NCBI RefSeq assembly: GCF_001485475.2
Contig: NZ_DF977003.1
Location: 124,001 to 188,000, forward strand
Reading direction: 5' to 3'
Source of the DNA: Tepidanaerobacter syntrophicus
GTDB taxonomy: Bacteria > Bacillota > Thermosediminibacteria > Thermosediminibacterales > Tepidanaerobacteraceae
Length of the DNA stretch: 64,000 bases
The notes under the pieces: model-generated
Told to the model about the DNA's origin: nothing
Database searches by the model: none
The model's input: only the letters and a program-made list of their open reading frames with translations
Shown here: positions 45,448 through 54,825 of the stretch, piece by piece
Layout: every line of letters starts with the position of its first letter
How positions within the stretch are numbered: the stretch's first letter is position 1
Position numbers and translations under genes: made by a program

Positions 45448-46213
45448 ATTACTTAAAATAAAAAACCTCAGCAAATATTTTGGCGGCGTAAAAGCCATAA
45501 ACAATTTCAACCTTACTATTGAAGACGGAAAAACTCATGGTTTGATTGGCCCGAACGGTGCAGGAAAAACCACGATTTTTAACGTAATTACAGGAGTTTA
45601 TAAACCAACTAACGGGAGTATTATATTTTGCGACAAGGAAATTTCAGGGATGAAAACTTTCGCCATAGCTAGAGAAGGAATAGGAAGGACATTTCAAAAT
45701 ATTAAACTTTTTTCATATTTAACAGTTTTAGAAAATGTAATTATCGCTGGAAATCAAGATATTACCTATAATATGTTCGAATCTTTTATAAGAACAATAA
45801 AATTTAGAAAAGAAGAAAAGGCACTTTATGAAAAATCCATGAAACTTTTAGAGTTTGTAGGGCTGCAAGATATGAGCCAAAAACGTGCCAGCAGTCTTCC
45901 TTATGGCCATCAAAGAAAGTTGGAAATCGCAAGAGCTCTTGCTTTAAATCCAAAATTATTGTTGCTTGATGAGCCGGCTGCCGGAATGAATCAGGAAGAA
46001 TCAAAGGAACTTGTCTCCTTTATTTATAGGATAAAAGAAGAATTCGGCTTAACGATTTTGATTATAGAACATCACATGGATGTTATAACCGATTTATGTG
46101 ATGAATGTACAGTGCTGAATTTTGGAGAGACTATTGCAGAAGGGTCTCCTGCACAAATTAAGAAGGATCCTCTTGTAATCGAGGCGTATTTGGGGGAGGA
46201 GTATGGATGCTAA
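45440..46213 (+). CDS. livG: Liv-type ABC transporter ATPase LivG
   Basis: 257 residues. Walker A GPNGAGKTT, signature segment SLPYGHQRKLEIARAL, Walker B LLLLDEPAAGMN and switch His LIIEHHMDVI. The stretch after Walker A (GIGRTFQNIKLF) is LivG-typical. ATG 45440 is chosen. The nearer ATG 45431 lies only 3 bases from AAGGGGG. It overlaps livM by 8 bp and livF by 7 bp. Confidence 0.94.
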   Translation: MNELLKIKNLSKYFGGVKAINNFNLTIEDGKTHGLIGPNGAGKTTIFNVITGVYKPTNGSIIFCDKEISGMKTFAIAREGIGRTFQNIKLFSYLTVLENVIIAGNQDITYNMFESFIRTIKFRKEEKALYEKSMKLLEFVGLQDMSQKRASSLPYGHQRKLEIARALALNPKLLLLDEPAAGMNQEESKELVSFIYRIKEEFGLTILIIEHHMDVITDLCDECTVLNFGETIAEGSPAQIKKDPLVIEAYLGEEYGC

Positions 46214-46908
46214 AGGTAGAGAATTTGTCAGCTGCTTATGGAGCAATTAAAGCTGTAAGCAATGTTTCCATTGAAGTAAAGCCTAAAGAGATCGTTGCTA
46301 TTTTGGGGGCTAACGGAGCTGGCAAAACCACACTATTAAAGTGCATTTGTTCGGCAATGCGAAAATCAGAGGGTTCAATACTTTTCGAAGGCAAAAAGAC
46401 GCCGGATAAACCTTATGATGTAGTAAAACTGGGTATCACCCTTGTCCCTGAAGGCAGGTTAATTTTTACAAATCTGACTGTATACGAAAACCTAATGGCG
46501 GGGGCATATCTTTGCAAAGATAAAAACGAGGTAAAAGAAAATTTAGAAAAAGTCTATGCTCTATTTCCAATTTTAAAGGAGCGAAAAAATCAATATGGTG
46601 GATACCTTTCAGGGGGAGAACAGCAGATGCTAGCAATCGGCAGAGCTTTGATGATAAGACCGAAACTGATAATGCTCGATGAACCGTCTTTAGGTCTTGC
46701 TCCAATTATCGTGTCACAGATTTTTCAAATAATTCAAAGCCTGCAATCCACAGGAACATCCATCTTATTGGTTGAACAAAACGCATATAAAGCTCTTGCA
46801 ATTAGTAATAGAGCATATATTATGAACGTTGGAAAAATAGTAAAGGAAGGGACGCCCGAAGAACTGTTGAAAGACAGCGCACTTCTTGAAGCCTATCTTG
46901 GAACATAA
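46207..46908 (+). CDS. livF: Liv-type ABC transporter ATPase LivF
   Basis: 233 residues. Walker A GANGAGKTT, signature YLSGGEQQMLAIGRAL, Walker B LIMLDEPSLGLAP and switch ILLVEQNAYKAL. The GITLVPEGRLIFTNLTVYENL segment identifies LivF. GGGGGAGG lies at the end of livG. Confidence 0.95.
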   Translation: MLKVENLSAAYGAIKAVSNVSIEVKPKEIVAILGANGAGKTTLLKCICSAMRKSEGSILFEGKKTPDKPYDVVKLGITLVPEGRLIFTNLTVYENLMAGAYLCKDKNEVKENLEKVYALFPILKERKNQYGGYLSGGEQQMLAIGRALMIRPKLIMLDEPSLGLAPIIVSQIFQIIQSLQSTGTSILLVEQNAYKALAISNRAYIMNVGKIVKEGTPEELLKDSALLEAYLGT

Positions 46909-46953
46909 TAAATTAATACAAAAATACAAATTTCATAAATGGAGGCAAATCCA

Positions 46954-47928
46954 TTGAAAACAAATAAATTGTCTGTTGGAATATGGACATATGGAAAATG
47001 CAGCGATCGTTACGTTTCAGATGGCTACAAGCCATTTTTAGATTTCGATCAGCGGATTGAAAAGATAAAAAGTCTAAAGGAAAATTGTGGCATAGAATTA
47101 AATTATCCTAATGATTTAAACGAGGAAAATTATAAGGAAAGAATGTGCAAACTCAGTGAAGCAGGTCTTAAGGTCTCGGTAATAAACGTCGAATTAGTTT
47201 GCGAAACTCAATGGAAACATGGTTCTTTTTCTTCATTTGATTCTAGTATGAGAGAATTGGCGATTTTGCGAACGAAAAAAGCTATGGATATAGCTGAAGT
47301 CTGCAATTGCAATACTCTTAATTTATGGCTTGGCCTTGATGGATTTGATTATGTCTTTGAAGCAGATTACAGAAAAGGATGGAATTACTTAGTTGAAGGC
47401 ATACGGGAATGTGCAAAGTATCGTCCTAACATCAGGTTAGCCCTTGAATATAAGATTAATGAGCCAAATATGAAATGTTATATTAACTCTGCCGGAAAAG
47501 CTTTGGCATTATGCTTGCTGACTGGATGCAGCAATGTAGGGGTTACACTTGATTTTGGCCACTCCCTAAATGCAAATGAAAATCCAGCAGAATCCGCCGC
47601 TTTGCTGATGGGAGAGAAAAGACTTTTTCATGTTCATATAAATGACAATTATGGTATATGCGACGATGATATGCCGGCTGGCACAGTGCATTGGCCACAG
47701 TTTATTGAATTTATCTATTGGCTTGATAAACTTGGTTATAGCGAGTGGATAAGCGTTGACATCTATCCATATAGAGATGAAGCACAGCAAGCAAATCAAG
47801 CAACAATTGACTTTGTAAGATTTGTTGAGAAAGTGGCCGCAAATCTAAAAGTAGATTTTTTTGACGGTACTTTTCCAAAAGGAATGTCTATTACACGCCT
47901 TATAGAAGCTTTTAAACATTTAGAATAA
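46954..47928 (+). CDS. Sugar phosphate isomerase/epimerase (TIM-barrel)
   Basis: 324 residues from TTG 46954. The earlier ATG 46939 overlaps GGAGG itself. AP-endonuclease-2/xylose-isomerase-like TIM barrel with metal-site stretches: GLKVSVINVELVCE, RLALEYKINEPN (Glu), VGVTLDFGHSLNANENP (Asp, His), LFHVHINDNYG (HxH) and EWISVDIYPY (Asp). These match divalent-metal ketose isomerases or epimerases such as rhamnose or tagaturonate types. It probably makes the ketose that the FGGY kinase phosphorylates and the aldolase cleaves. Confidence 0.87.
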   Translation: MKTNKLSVGIWTYGKCSDRYVSDGYKPFLDFDQRIEKIKSLKENCGIELNYPNDLNEENYKERMCKLSEAGLKVSVINVELVCETQWKHGSFSSFDSSMRELAILRTKKAMDIAEVCNCNTLNLWLGLDGFDYVFEADYRKGWNYLVEGIRECAKYRPNIRLALEYKINEPNMKCYINSAGKALALCLLTGCSNVGVTLDFGHSLNANENPAESAALLMGEKRLFHVHINDNYGICDDDMPAGTVHWPQFIEFIYWLDKLGYSEWISVDIYPYRDEAQQANQATIDFVRFVEKVAANLKVDFFDGTFPKGMSITRLIEAFKHLE

Positions 47929-47945
47929 GAAAGAAGATGAAAAAA

Positions 47946-49016
47946 ATGAAGGCAGCAGTATGGCATGGACATAAAGATGTTAGGGTAGAAGAAATGCCAG
48001 AACCGGAAGCAAAACCTGGATATGTAAAAATTAAGGTGGCATGGGCTGGTATTTGCGGAACTGATAGACATGAATATGTGGGACCAAATTTTATACCTGT
48101 AAAGACTCCGCATCGGCTTACTGGAAGAACAGCTCCTCTTATTATGGGGCATGAATTTTCTGGTGTAATAGTTGATGTGGGAGAAGGCGTTACTAACTGG
48201 AAAAAAGGAGACAGAGTAACCGCAAATGGCACTTTATCATGTGGCCAATGCCCAATGTGCCGGGCGGGGCGAGAGAATATTTGCTCAAAACTTGGATTTC
48301 TTGGTGTTTCTACCGACGGAGCTTTTGCAGAGTATGTAATCGTTGAACAAAAGCGATTGTTCAAGATACCTGATAATGTAAGCCTTAAAGATGCAGTTTT
48401 GTGCGAACCATTAGCTTGCGGCTTACACGCCGTCAATATAATGAACTTTGATTTTGATGGAACAACGGTTGTAGTTTCAGGAGATGGTATAATTGGACTT
48501 AGTGCAGCAATAGCTTGCAAGCAAGCAGGTGCAAAAAACGTAATTATATCAGGAGTAGGGACCTTTAAAAAAAGCCTTACAGATGAAATAGGTTTAAAAC
48601 ATGTTGACATAACACAAGAAAATCTGTTAGATGTGGTAAAACAAGAAACCGACTCATGGATGGCAGATGCTGCGTTTGAGTGTGTTGGGGTAGAATCATC
48701 ATTGCACAGTGCTATTAAATCAACACGACCGGCAGCTTCTGTAATGGTAATGGGGGTGTTTGAGAAGCCACCGGTTTTTCCGATGAATGACTTTCAAGAG
48801 GGAGAAAGAATTTTATATACTTCACAAGCCCACATCAATGAAATAGGAATTTGTCTTGACAATATGAGCAAAGGCAAATATCCCTATATAGAAAAAATGA
48901 TAACAGGAGTAGTCGACCTGGATGATATAGTTGAAGGCGGGTTTGAAGAAATGAACAGGCATCCAAATGACAATATAAAAGTTCTGGTGTGCATTGCAGG
49001 AGATCAGTTAGCATAA
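47946..49016 (+). CDS. Zinc-dependent medium-chain dehydrogenase (butanediol/sorbitol type)
   Basis: 356 residues from ATG 47946 (AAGAAG spaced 9; ATG 47937 abuts it). Catalytic zinc site: WAGICGTDRHEYV (Cys) and MGHEFSGVIVDVG (His, Glu). Structural zinc: CGQCPMCRAGRENIC. The insert GPNFIPVKTPHRLTGRTAP resembles 2,3-butanediol dehydrogenases. NAD-binding VVVSGDGIIGLSAAIACKQAGA has G-x-G-x-x-G. It oxidises or reduces a secondary alcohol, perhaps a polyol entering the pathway. Confidence 0.88.
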   Translation: MKAAVWHGHKDVRVEEMPEPEAKPGYVKIKVAWAGICGTDRHEYVGPNFIPVKTPHRLTGRTAPLIMGHEFSGVIVDVGEGVTNWKKGDRVTANGTLSCGQCPMCRAGRENICSKLGFLGVSTDGAFAEYVIVEQKRLFKIPDNVSLKDAVLCEPLACGLHAVNIMNFDFDGTTVVVSGDGIIGLSAAIACKQAGAKNVIISGVGTFKKSLTDEIGLKHVDITQENLLDVVKQETDSWMADAAFECVGVESSLHSAIKSTRPAASVMVMGVFEKPPVFPMNDFQEGERILYTSQAHINEIGICLDNMSKGKYPYIEKMITGVVDLDDIVEGGFEEMNRHPNDNIKVLVCIAGDQLA

Positions 49017-49053
49017 ACTTTTATTTCTAAAATGTGAAGGAGAGAAAGATAAA

Positions 49054-50244
49054 ATGAAAGAAGATTTCAAGTTTGAAACTTTAGCTGTTCATGCCGGAAG
49101 CCATCCTGATGAAAAAACAGGAGCACTTGTTGAACCGGTATATATGACAAGCACATTTGTTTTCACACCTGATAAAATGGAAAGATGGCTTGCAGGCGCG
49201 CCGCAAGAGGATGAGATAATTTATACTTACAGCAGATCAAGGAATCCCTCCCAAGTTTCCCTTCAAGAAAAAATCGCCGCACTTGAGCATGGTGAGGCAT
49301 CATTGGTTACTGCTTCAGGCATGTCTGCCATAACAATGGCAATTATGGGACACTGCAAAAAAGGTGATCATATAATATCTGCCCAGACGATTTATGGGGG
49401 AACCTTCGGCCTTTTTACACATGTATTGCCAGAATACGGCATTGATGTGACATTTGTTAAAGATTTGACTGTAGAAAGTTTAGAGGATGCTAAAAATGAT
49501 AATACAAAAGTAATTTACTTTGAAACCATAGCAAACCCTACATTGGAAATTCCTGAATTTGATGAAATAGTTGATTGGGCAAAGAAAAATAATATAAAAA
49601 CTGTTGTTGACAACACCTTTACTTCACCATATCTATTCAAGCCTCTTGATTGGGGAATTGATACAGTTGTCCATAGCTGCACAAAATATATTAATGGCCA
49701 TGGTGACTTGGTAGGTGGAGTAGTAGTTGGAAGTAAAGATTTTTGCGAAAGCCTGAGGAAGACAGAATATATGGATATAGGGCCGGTACCTGCACCGCTT
49801 AATTGCTATTTAATGACAAGAGGTTTAAAGACCCTTCACCTGAGAATGGAGAGACATTGTCAAAATGCTTTAGCATTTGCCAATGCAATGAGTAAACATC
49901 CAAAAATAGAAAAAGTAATATACCCTGGCCTTGAAAGCAATGAATATTATAATCGTGCGCTGAAATATTTCAACGGTTTTGGAGGAATGGTAAGTTTTGT
50001 AATAAATGGAGGAATAGAAGAAGCAAAGAAAGTCATATTTAGTTTAAAAATAGGAAAACCTGCAGTGAGCTTAGGCGATTTAGATACACTTGTAGAAATT
50101 CCTGCAATAATGACTCATGGCAAAGTTCCAAAAGAGGAACGTGAAAAAATGGGTGTAAAGGATGGATTAATAAGAGTTTCTGTAGGTATTGAAAATATCG
50201 ATGATATAATTTGTGATTTTGAGCAAGCCTTTGAAAAAATTTAA
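49054..50244 (+). CDS. Cys/Met-metabolism PLP enzyme (methionine gamma-lyase type)
   Basis: 396 residues. PLP lysine in DTVVHSCTKYINGHGDLVGGVV, and FETIANPTLEIPE and VVDNTFTSPYLFKPLDWG are family signatures. The N-terminus FETLAVHAGSHPDEKTGALVEPVYMTSTFVF is typical. Relatives are methionine gamma-lyase, O-acetylhomoserine sulfhydrylase and cystathionine gamma-lyase/synthase. Substrate choice between these cannot be made by eye. GAAGGAGAG precedes ATG 49054. Its presence inside a sugar-catabolism and Liv-transport operon is unusual and implies sulfur or C-S chemistry in the substrate. Confidence 0.9.
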   Translation: MKEDFKFETLAVHAGSHPDEKTGALVEPVYMTSTFVFTPDKMERWLAGAPQEDEIIYTYSRSRNPSQVSLQEKIAALEHGEASLVTASGMSAITMAIMGHCKKGDHIISAQTIYGGTFGLFTHVLPEYGIDVTFVKDLTVESLEDAKNDNTKVIYFETIANPTLEIPEFDEIVDWAKKNNIKTVVDNTFTSPYLFKPLDWGIDTVVHSCTKYINGHGDLVGGVVVGSKDFCESLRKTEYMDIGPVPAPLNCYLMTRGLKTLHLRMERHCQNALAFANAMSKHPKIEKVIYPGLESNEYYNRALKYFNGFGGMVSFVINGGIEEAKKVIFSLKIGKPAVSLGDLDTLVEIPAIMTHGKVPKEEREKMGVKDGLIRVSVGIENIDDIICDFEQAFEKI

Positions 50245-50262
50245 GAAGGATTGGTTTACACG

Positions 50263-51726
50263 ATGAAAAGTTTCTTGTGTATTGATGCCGGAACAACAAA
50301 GATAAAAGCTGCATTAACAACTACAGAATCAGAATTAATTGACTCTGCAAGCAAAGATGTGAAAGTCCTGATGCCAAGTCCAGGCATTTCAGAAGTAAGT
50401 ATGAATGAGTATTGGGACTTACTCTGCGAAGTTCTTGAAATCTTATATACCAGAAACACCGACCTTTGGAGTGAAATTTGTGCTGTTGGGGTTTGTGCTC
50501 AAGGCGACGGCGCTTGGCTCTTAGATACAAATTGTAATCCTGTAAGATCTGCTATTCTTTGGAATGATACGCGTCCGGGGACTATACAAAAAGATGAGCT
50601 AAATCTTATAAATCAAAAATGTATTGATTTGAATACAACACCACTTTTTTCTGGAGCTTTTCCTATAATCCTTAACTGGCTAAAAAGACATGAACCAAAT
50701 AACTACAAAAAAGTCAAATGGGTAATACATTGCAAAGACTGGATAAATTACAAACTTACAGGTAATATAGCTACAGATGTAACCGATGCATCAACAGCCG
50801 CCTTTGATATTTTTAATAAGACATATTGCTATGAAATATTAAATTGGCTTGATATAGACGAGTTAAGAAATTGCTTGCCGCCTGTTTACCAGTCGACTGA
50901 AGTTGTAGGGGAAGTTTCTGAAAGCATATCTAAGTATCTTAAAATACCTGCAGGAACACCAGTAATAGCAGGTTCTCTAGATATTTTAGCTGCGGCTGAG
51001 GGTAATTGTTTAATGAAAACGGGAGAAAAAGGTAGTATCCTTGGCACTACTCTTGCAAATTTCGTAGTTATAAATGAAAATGAGGCAAAAAGGAATTTAG
51101 GCAGTATTGGCAGCGTCCTATGCCATGTAGAACCAAATATGTACATCAAACAAATGTCTGCCTTAAGTGGAATAGCATCATTAGACTGGGCCAGAAACAT
51201 ATTAGCTGAAGGGATGACTTATGCCCAATTAGAGGAAGAACTAAAAAAAGTTCCAATAGGAAGCAATGAGATAATATTTTTACCATACCTTTTCGGTGAA
51301 AGAGCTCCTTTTAGATTGGCAAATGCCAGTGGGGCATTTTTAGGACTTAGAGCATATCATAAAAAATATGATATGATAAGGTCTGCTTATGAAGGTATTG
51401 CTTTAGCATTATATGATTGCCATACAAATCTGCCAAAGTACAAGAATAGGCTCTACATAGCAGGCGGAGGGGCACAGAGTGACTTTCTTTGCCAGATAAT
51501 ATGCGACTGCTTAGATGAACCATTAGTCCGAAATAATGTAAAAGAGCTTGGTATCTTGGGCATCTCCTATTTATTACAGAAGATAGCAGGTCAAATTCCT
51601 AAATTCAATGAGCAATACTTAACATATTTTTACCCAAATCAATACAACCATCAAATATATATGAAAATTTATGAACGATATTCGACATACAAAAACCTAA
51701 TGATAAATTACTGGGGAAAAGATTAG
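50263..51726 (+). CDS. FGGY-family carbohydrate kinase
   Basis: 487 residues from ATG 50263 (AAGAAGGA upstream). N-terminal phosphate motif CIDAGTTKIKAALTTTE, middle AVGVCAQGDGAWLLD and AILWNDTRP, second-domain GTPVIAGSLDILAAAEG and the C-terminal adenosine motif LYIAGGGAQSDFLCQIICDCL. It resembles xylulo-, fuculo- and glycerol kinases. It probably supplies the 1-phosphate cleaved by the class II aldolase that opens the operon. Last gene, followed by a terminator. Confidence 0.92.
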   Translation: MKSFLCIDAGTTKIKAALTTTESELIDSASKDVKVLMPSPGISEVSMNEYWDLLCEVLEILYTRNTDLWSEICAVGVCAQGDGAWLLDTNCNPVRSAILWNDTRPGTIQKDELNLINQKCIDLNTTPLFSGAFPIILNWLKRHEPNNYKKVKWVIHCKDWINYKLTGNIATDVTDASTAAFDIFNKTYCYEILNWLDIDELRNCLPPVYQSTEVVGEVSESISKYLKIPAGTPVIAGSLDILAAAEGNCLMKTGEKGSILGTTLANFVVINENEAKRNLGSIGSVLCHVEPNMYIKQMSALSGIASLDWARNILAEGMTYAQLEEELKKVPIGSNEIIFLPYLFGERAPFRLANASGAFLGLRAYHKKYDMIRSAYEGIALALYDCHTNLPKYKNRLYIAGGGAQSDFLCQIICDCLDEPLVRNNVKELGILGISYLLQKIAGQIPKFNEQYLTYFYPNQYNHQIYMKIYERYSTYKNLMINYWGKD

Positions 51727-52065
51727 TTTTTAATATGAAGCGCTCTACTCAGCAGTAGAAGCAACTATAAAATTATAAGTAATAAAATTATCAAATCAGT
51801 ACCGGCAGATTCAATGCAGGTACTGATTTTTATTATGTACTCTTCTATACTTTACAAATTTGTGTACATGGTTTTTGCTTCTTTCACTTAAGATACAACA
51901 AACAATTCAGTAATCCTCAAACTTCACGGATATTTACCATAACCAGAATAACTCCTTATCTTGCAAAAAACTCTAAATACGGATAAAATTAAAAATGACA
52001 GCAAAGCAGCTAAAGAAAAAGCTGCAATAATTTTATTGAAGGGTATAGGGATAAGGTATAAAAGT
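51727..52065 (+). other. Leader region before mgtA
   Basis: After the terminator at 51794 there is about 230 bp before the chosen ATG 52066. I looked for the conserved M-box magnesium riboswitch core and did not find it. The last 105 bp are open in frame with mgtA from TTG 51961 and may encode an N-terminal extension. Confidence 0.35.
51794..51835 (+). terminator. Terminator of the catabolic operon
   Basis: AATCAGTACC and GGTACTGATT form a perfect 10-bp stem, followed by TTTATTATG, 67 bp after the kinase stop. Confidence 0.85.
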
Positions 52066-54594
52066 ATGGCAGATCTTAAAGAGAGTTTTTGGTTTGTGCC
52101 ACCGGAAGAAATCATAAAATCACTGGATACTACTGAAAATGGCTTATCTACTGAAGAAGCGAAAAAAAGACTGCAAATCTATGGGATAAATTCTATCGCT
52201 GCTTCAAAAAGCAAAAGCACATTCTCGCTTTTAATTTCTCAATTTAAAAGTCCGATAATCATTATACTTTTCTCTGCGACATTGCTTTCTTTCTTGTTAC
52301 ACGATACATTAGATGCCTTGATTATTTTAACAATTATAATAATAAGCGGTTTGCTGAGTTTTTGGCAGGAATATAGTGCAAATAATGCAATATCTAAATT
52401 ATTAGCCTTAGTTGAAGTTAAAGTAACAGTTCTTAGAGATAATACGCCGATTCAGGTAAAAGTTGAGGAAATTGTGCCAGGTGATATTATCTTATTGAAA
52501 GCCGGCAGTTTAATACCGGGCGACAGCATAATATTAGATTCTAATTCCCTGACGGTAAATGAAGCGATTTTAACAGGGGAAAGCTTTCCGGCTGAAAAAT
52601 CACCCGGTATAGTTTCACCTGATACACCGCTTGCCCAAAGAAAAAACTGCTTATGGATGGGCACCCATGTTATAAGTGGAATCGGTAAAGCTTTAGTCGT
52701 CACTACCGGCAAGTCTACGCAATTCGGAAGCATATCTGAAAGACTTAAAATAAAACCAAAGGAAACTGAATTTGAAAGAGGAATAAATCAATTCGGATAT
52801 TTTCTCATAGAGCTTACATTACTGCTGGTGATATTTATATTTGCAGTAAACGTTTTACTTGAGCGCCCTGCTCTTGACTCATTCCTTTTTTCGCTGGCCT
52901 TGGCTGTAGGACTTACACCCCAACTGCTTCCTGCTATAATCAGCGTAAACCTTTCTTATGGAGCAAAAAAGATGGCAGAAGCTAAAGTCGTAGTTAAAAG
53001 ACTTGCTTCTATAGAAAATTTTGGCAGTATGGATGTATTGTGTTCAGACAAAACAGGAACCTTGACTCAAGGAGAAATACAGCTTCAAGCCGGAGCTGAT
53101 GCAAATGGCAAACCAAGCGAAAAAGTTCTAATGTATGCTTATATAAACGCTTTCTTTGAATCTGGATTTGTAAATCCTATCGACCAGGCGATAAGAAATT
53201 ATAAGGAGTTTGATGTTAAAGATTATGAAAAAATAGACGAGCACCCCTATGATTTCATTCGAAAAAGACTAAGCATAATGGTGAGCAAACAAGGTAGCGA
53301 CGAAAGCCTTATGGTAACTAAAGGTGCCATAAGCAACATTCTTGAAATATGTACAAAAGCTGAACTTGAAACAGGTGAAATTGTAGATATTTCAACTATA
53401 TTGCCAAATATTCAGCAGCTTTATGAAAATTACAGCAACAGCGGCTACAGGGTGCTTGGGATAGCATATAAAAAAATAGATGCTAAGTCTACGATTGAAG
53501 ACGAAAAAGAAGAAGATATGATATTTCTCGGGTTTTTAACGTTCACTGATCCTCTAAAGCCCGGTATAATAGAAACAATTACCAACCTTAAGAATCTAGG
53601 AGTTTCTCTAAAAATTGTAACAGGTGACAATAGATATATTGCGGCAAATATAGTAAAACAATTAGGTTTTAATAATGCAGAAATACTTACGGGGCCGGAA
53701 ATACATAAAATGACTAATGGAGCACTTACTCAGCGGTCATCTTCCGTTTCTATATTTGCAGAGGTTGAGCCAAATGAAAAAGAACGCATAATAGAGTCGT
53801 TAAAAAACGCAGGCCATGTTGTAGGATATATGGGTGATGGAATAAATGATGTGTCGGCTTTGCATACTGCTGATGTGAGCCTTTCCGTAGACAGCGCGGT
53901 AGATGTGGCAAAAGAAGTGGCTGATATAGTTCTGCTTGAAAAAAATCTAAACGTGTTGGCAGACGGCATAATGGCCGGGAGAAACACTTTTGCCAATACA
54001 CTAAAATATGTGTTTATGGCCACAAGCGCAAACTTTGGGAATATGTTCAGCATGGCTGGAGCATCTTTGTTTCTTCCATTTTTACCACTGCTTCCAAAAC
54101 AAGTATTGCTTACAAATTTGCTTACAGATTTTCCTGAAATGACAATAGCTACGGATTCTGTAGATGCGGAAATGGTAGAAAAACCTCGAAGATGGGATAT
54201 AGGTTTTATACGCAAATTCATGCTGACATTTGGACTTCTCAGCTCCGTGTTTGATTACTTAACATTCGGTTCATTGCTTTTATTAATTCATGCAGATGAT
54301 GTTCAATTTAGGACTGGCTGGTTTGTAGAATCAGTTATTTCCGCTGCTTTGATTGTTTTAGTTGTGCGCAGCAGGAGACCATTTTATAAGAGTAAACCCG
54401 GGAAGTATCTCTTGATAGCAACTTTTGCTGTCGCAACTGCAACTGTCGCTATTCCATATTCTCCGCTTGGAGGAATATTAGGTTTCGAGCCTTTAAAGAT
54501 TCATACACTTTTGCTCATAGCCGCTATAATATTCATTTACATAATAAGCGCCGAGATTATTAAATTCCAATTCTATAAAAGAATTAAATACTAA
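52066..54594 (+). CDS. mgtA: Magnesium-transporting P-type ATPase (MgtA type)
   Basis: 842 residues from ATG 52066 (ATAAGG 9 bases upstream; N-terminus MADLKESFWFVPPEEI). TTG 51961 would add 35 residues but lacks a site. P-type landmarks: LTGESFPAEKS (actuator), CSDKTGTLTQG (phosphorylated Asp about 327), FIRKRLSIMV (nucleotide domain) and GYMGDGINDVSALHTADVSLSVDSAVDVAKEVADIVLL (hinge). The VDSAVDVAKE-ADIVLLEK stretch and ten helices are type IIIB features. It imports Mg2+. Likely induced by low magnesium, though no riboswitch was seen. Confidence 0.9.
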   Translation: MADLKESFWFVPPEEIIKSLDTTENGLSTEEAKKRLQIYGINSIAASKSKSTFSLLISQFKSPIIIILFSATLLSFLLHDTLDALIILTIIIISGLLSFWQEYSANNAISKLLALVEVKVTVLRDNTPIQVKVEEIVPGDIILLKAGSLIPGDSIILDSNSLTVNEAILTGESFPAEKSPGIVSPDTPLAQRKNCLWMGTHVISGIGKALVVTTGKSTQFGSISERLKIKPKETEFERGINQFGYFLIELTLLLVIFIFAVNVLLERPALDSFLFSLALAVGLTPQLLPAIISVNLSYGAKKMAEAKVVVKRLASIENFGSMDVLCSDKTGTLTQGEIQLQAGADANGKPSEKVLMYAYINAFFESGFVNPIDQAIRNYKEFDVKDYEKIDEHPYDFIRKRLSIMVSKQGSDESLMVTKGAISNILEICTKAELETGEIVDISTILPNIQQLYENYSNSGYRVLGIAYKKIDAKSTIEDEKEEDMIFLGFLTFTDPLKPGIIETITNLKNLGVSLKIVTGDNRYIAANIVKQLGFNNAEILTGPEIHKMTNGALTQRSSSVSIFAEVEPNEKERIIESLKNAGHVVGYMGDGINDVSALHTADVSLSVDSAVDVAKEVADIVLLEKNLNVLADGIMAGRNTFANTLKYVFMATSANFGNMFSMAGASLFLPFLPLLPKQVLLTNLLTDFPEMTIATDSVDAEMVEKPRRWDIGFIRKFMLTFGLLSSVFDYLTFGSLLLLIHADDVQFRTGWFVESVISAALIVLVVRSRRPFYKSKPGKYLLIATFAVATATVAIPYSPLGGILGFEPLKIHTLLLIAAIIFIYIISAEIIKFQFYKRIKY

Positions 54595-54644
54595 AGAGTT
54601 TTTGAAAGATAATATAAAGGTGATAAATTTGAAACGTATTGATG

Positions 54645-54683
54645 CTGTGGATTTGTGTCTAAATTCTTGACACAAATCCACAG
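54645..54683 (+). terminator. 15-bp hairpin after mgtA
   Basis: CTGTGGATTTGTGTC and GACACAAATCCACAG are perfectly complementary around a 9-base loop. The following tract (ATTAGTAATTTTAT) is only moderately T-rich. Probably the mgtA terminator. Confidence 0.6.
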
Positions 54684-54749
54684 ATTAGTAATTTTATAAC
54701 TATTATCTTACAACAAAGCGTATAAACAAAAAATATTTTTAAAAACTTA

Positions 54750-54778
54750 TTGCCAAGATGGCAAAAAGATATTATGAT
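54750..54778 (+). promoter_or_regulatory. Promoter with operator palindrome before ROK gene
   Basis: -35 TTGCCA (54750-54755), a 17-base spacer and -10 TATGAT (54773-54778). The -35 box is the left arm of the palindrome TTGCCA-AGA-TGGCAA (54750-54764), so a bound repressor would cover the promoter. Autoregulation by the ROK protein is inferred. Confidence 0.6.
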
Positions 54779-54825
54779 ATAAACAAAGCTATTACTGTGA
54801 AAACCTTGTTTTGGAGGCATCTTTT

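Noticed and set aside
51727-52065. M-box magnesium riboswitch before mgtA
   Set aside because: The conserved core sequences were not found. Only the upstream operon's terminator is evident.
54629-54670. 13-codon TTG ORF preceded by AAAGGTG after mgtA
   Set aside because: It lies inside the 15-bp terminator-like hairpin and is too short to support.
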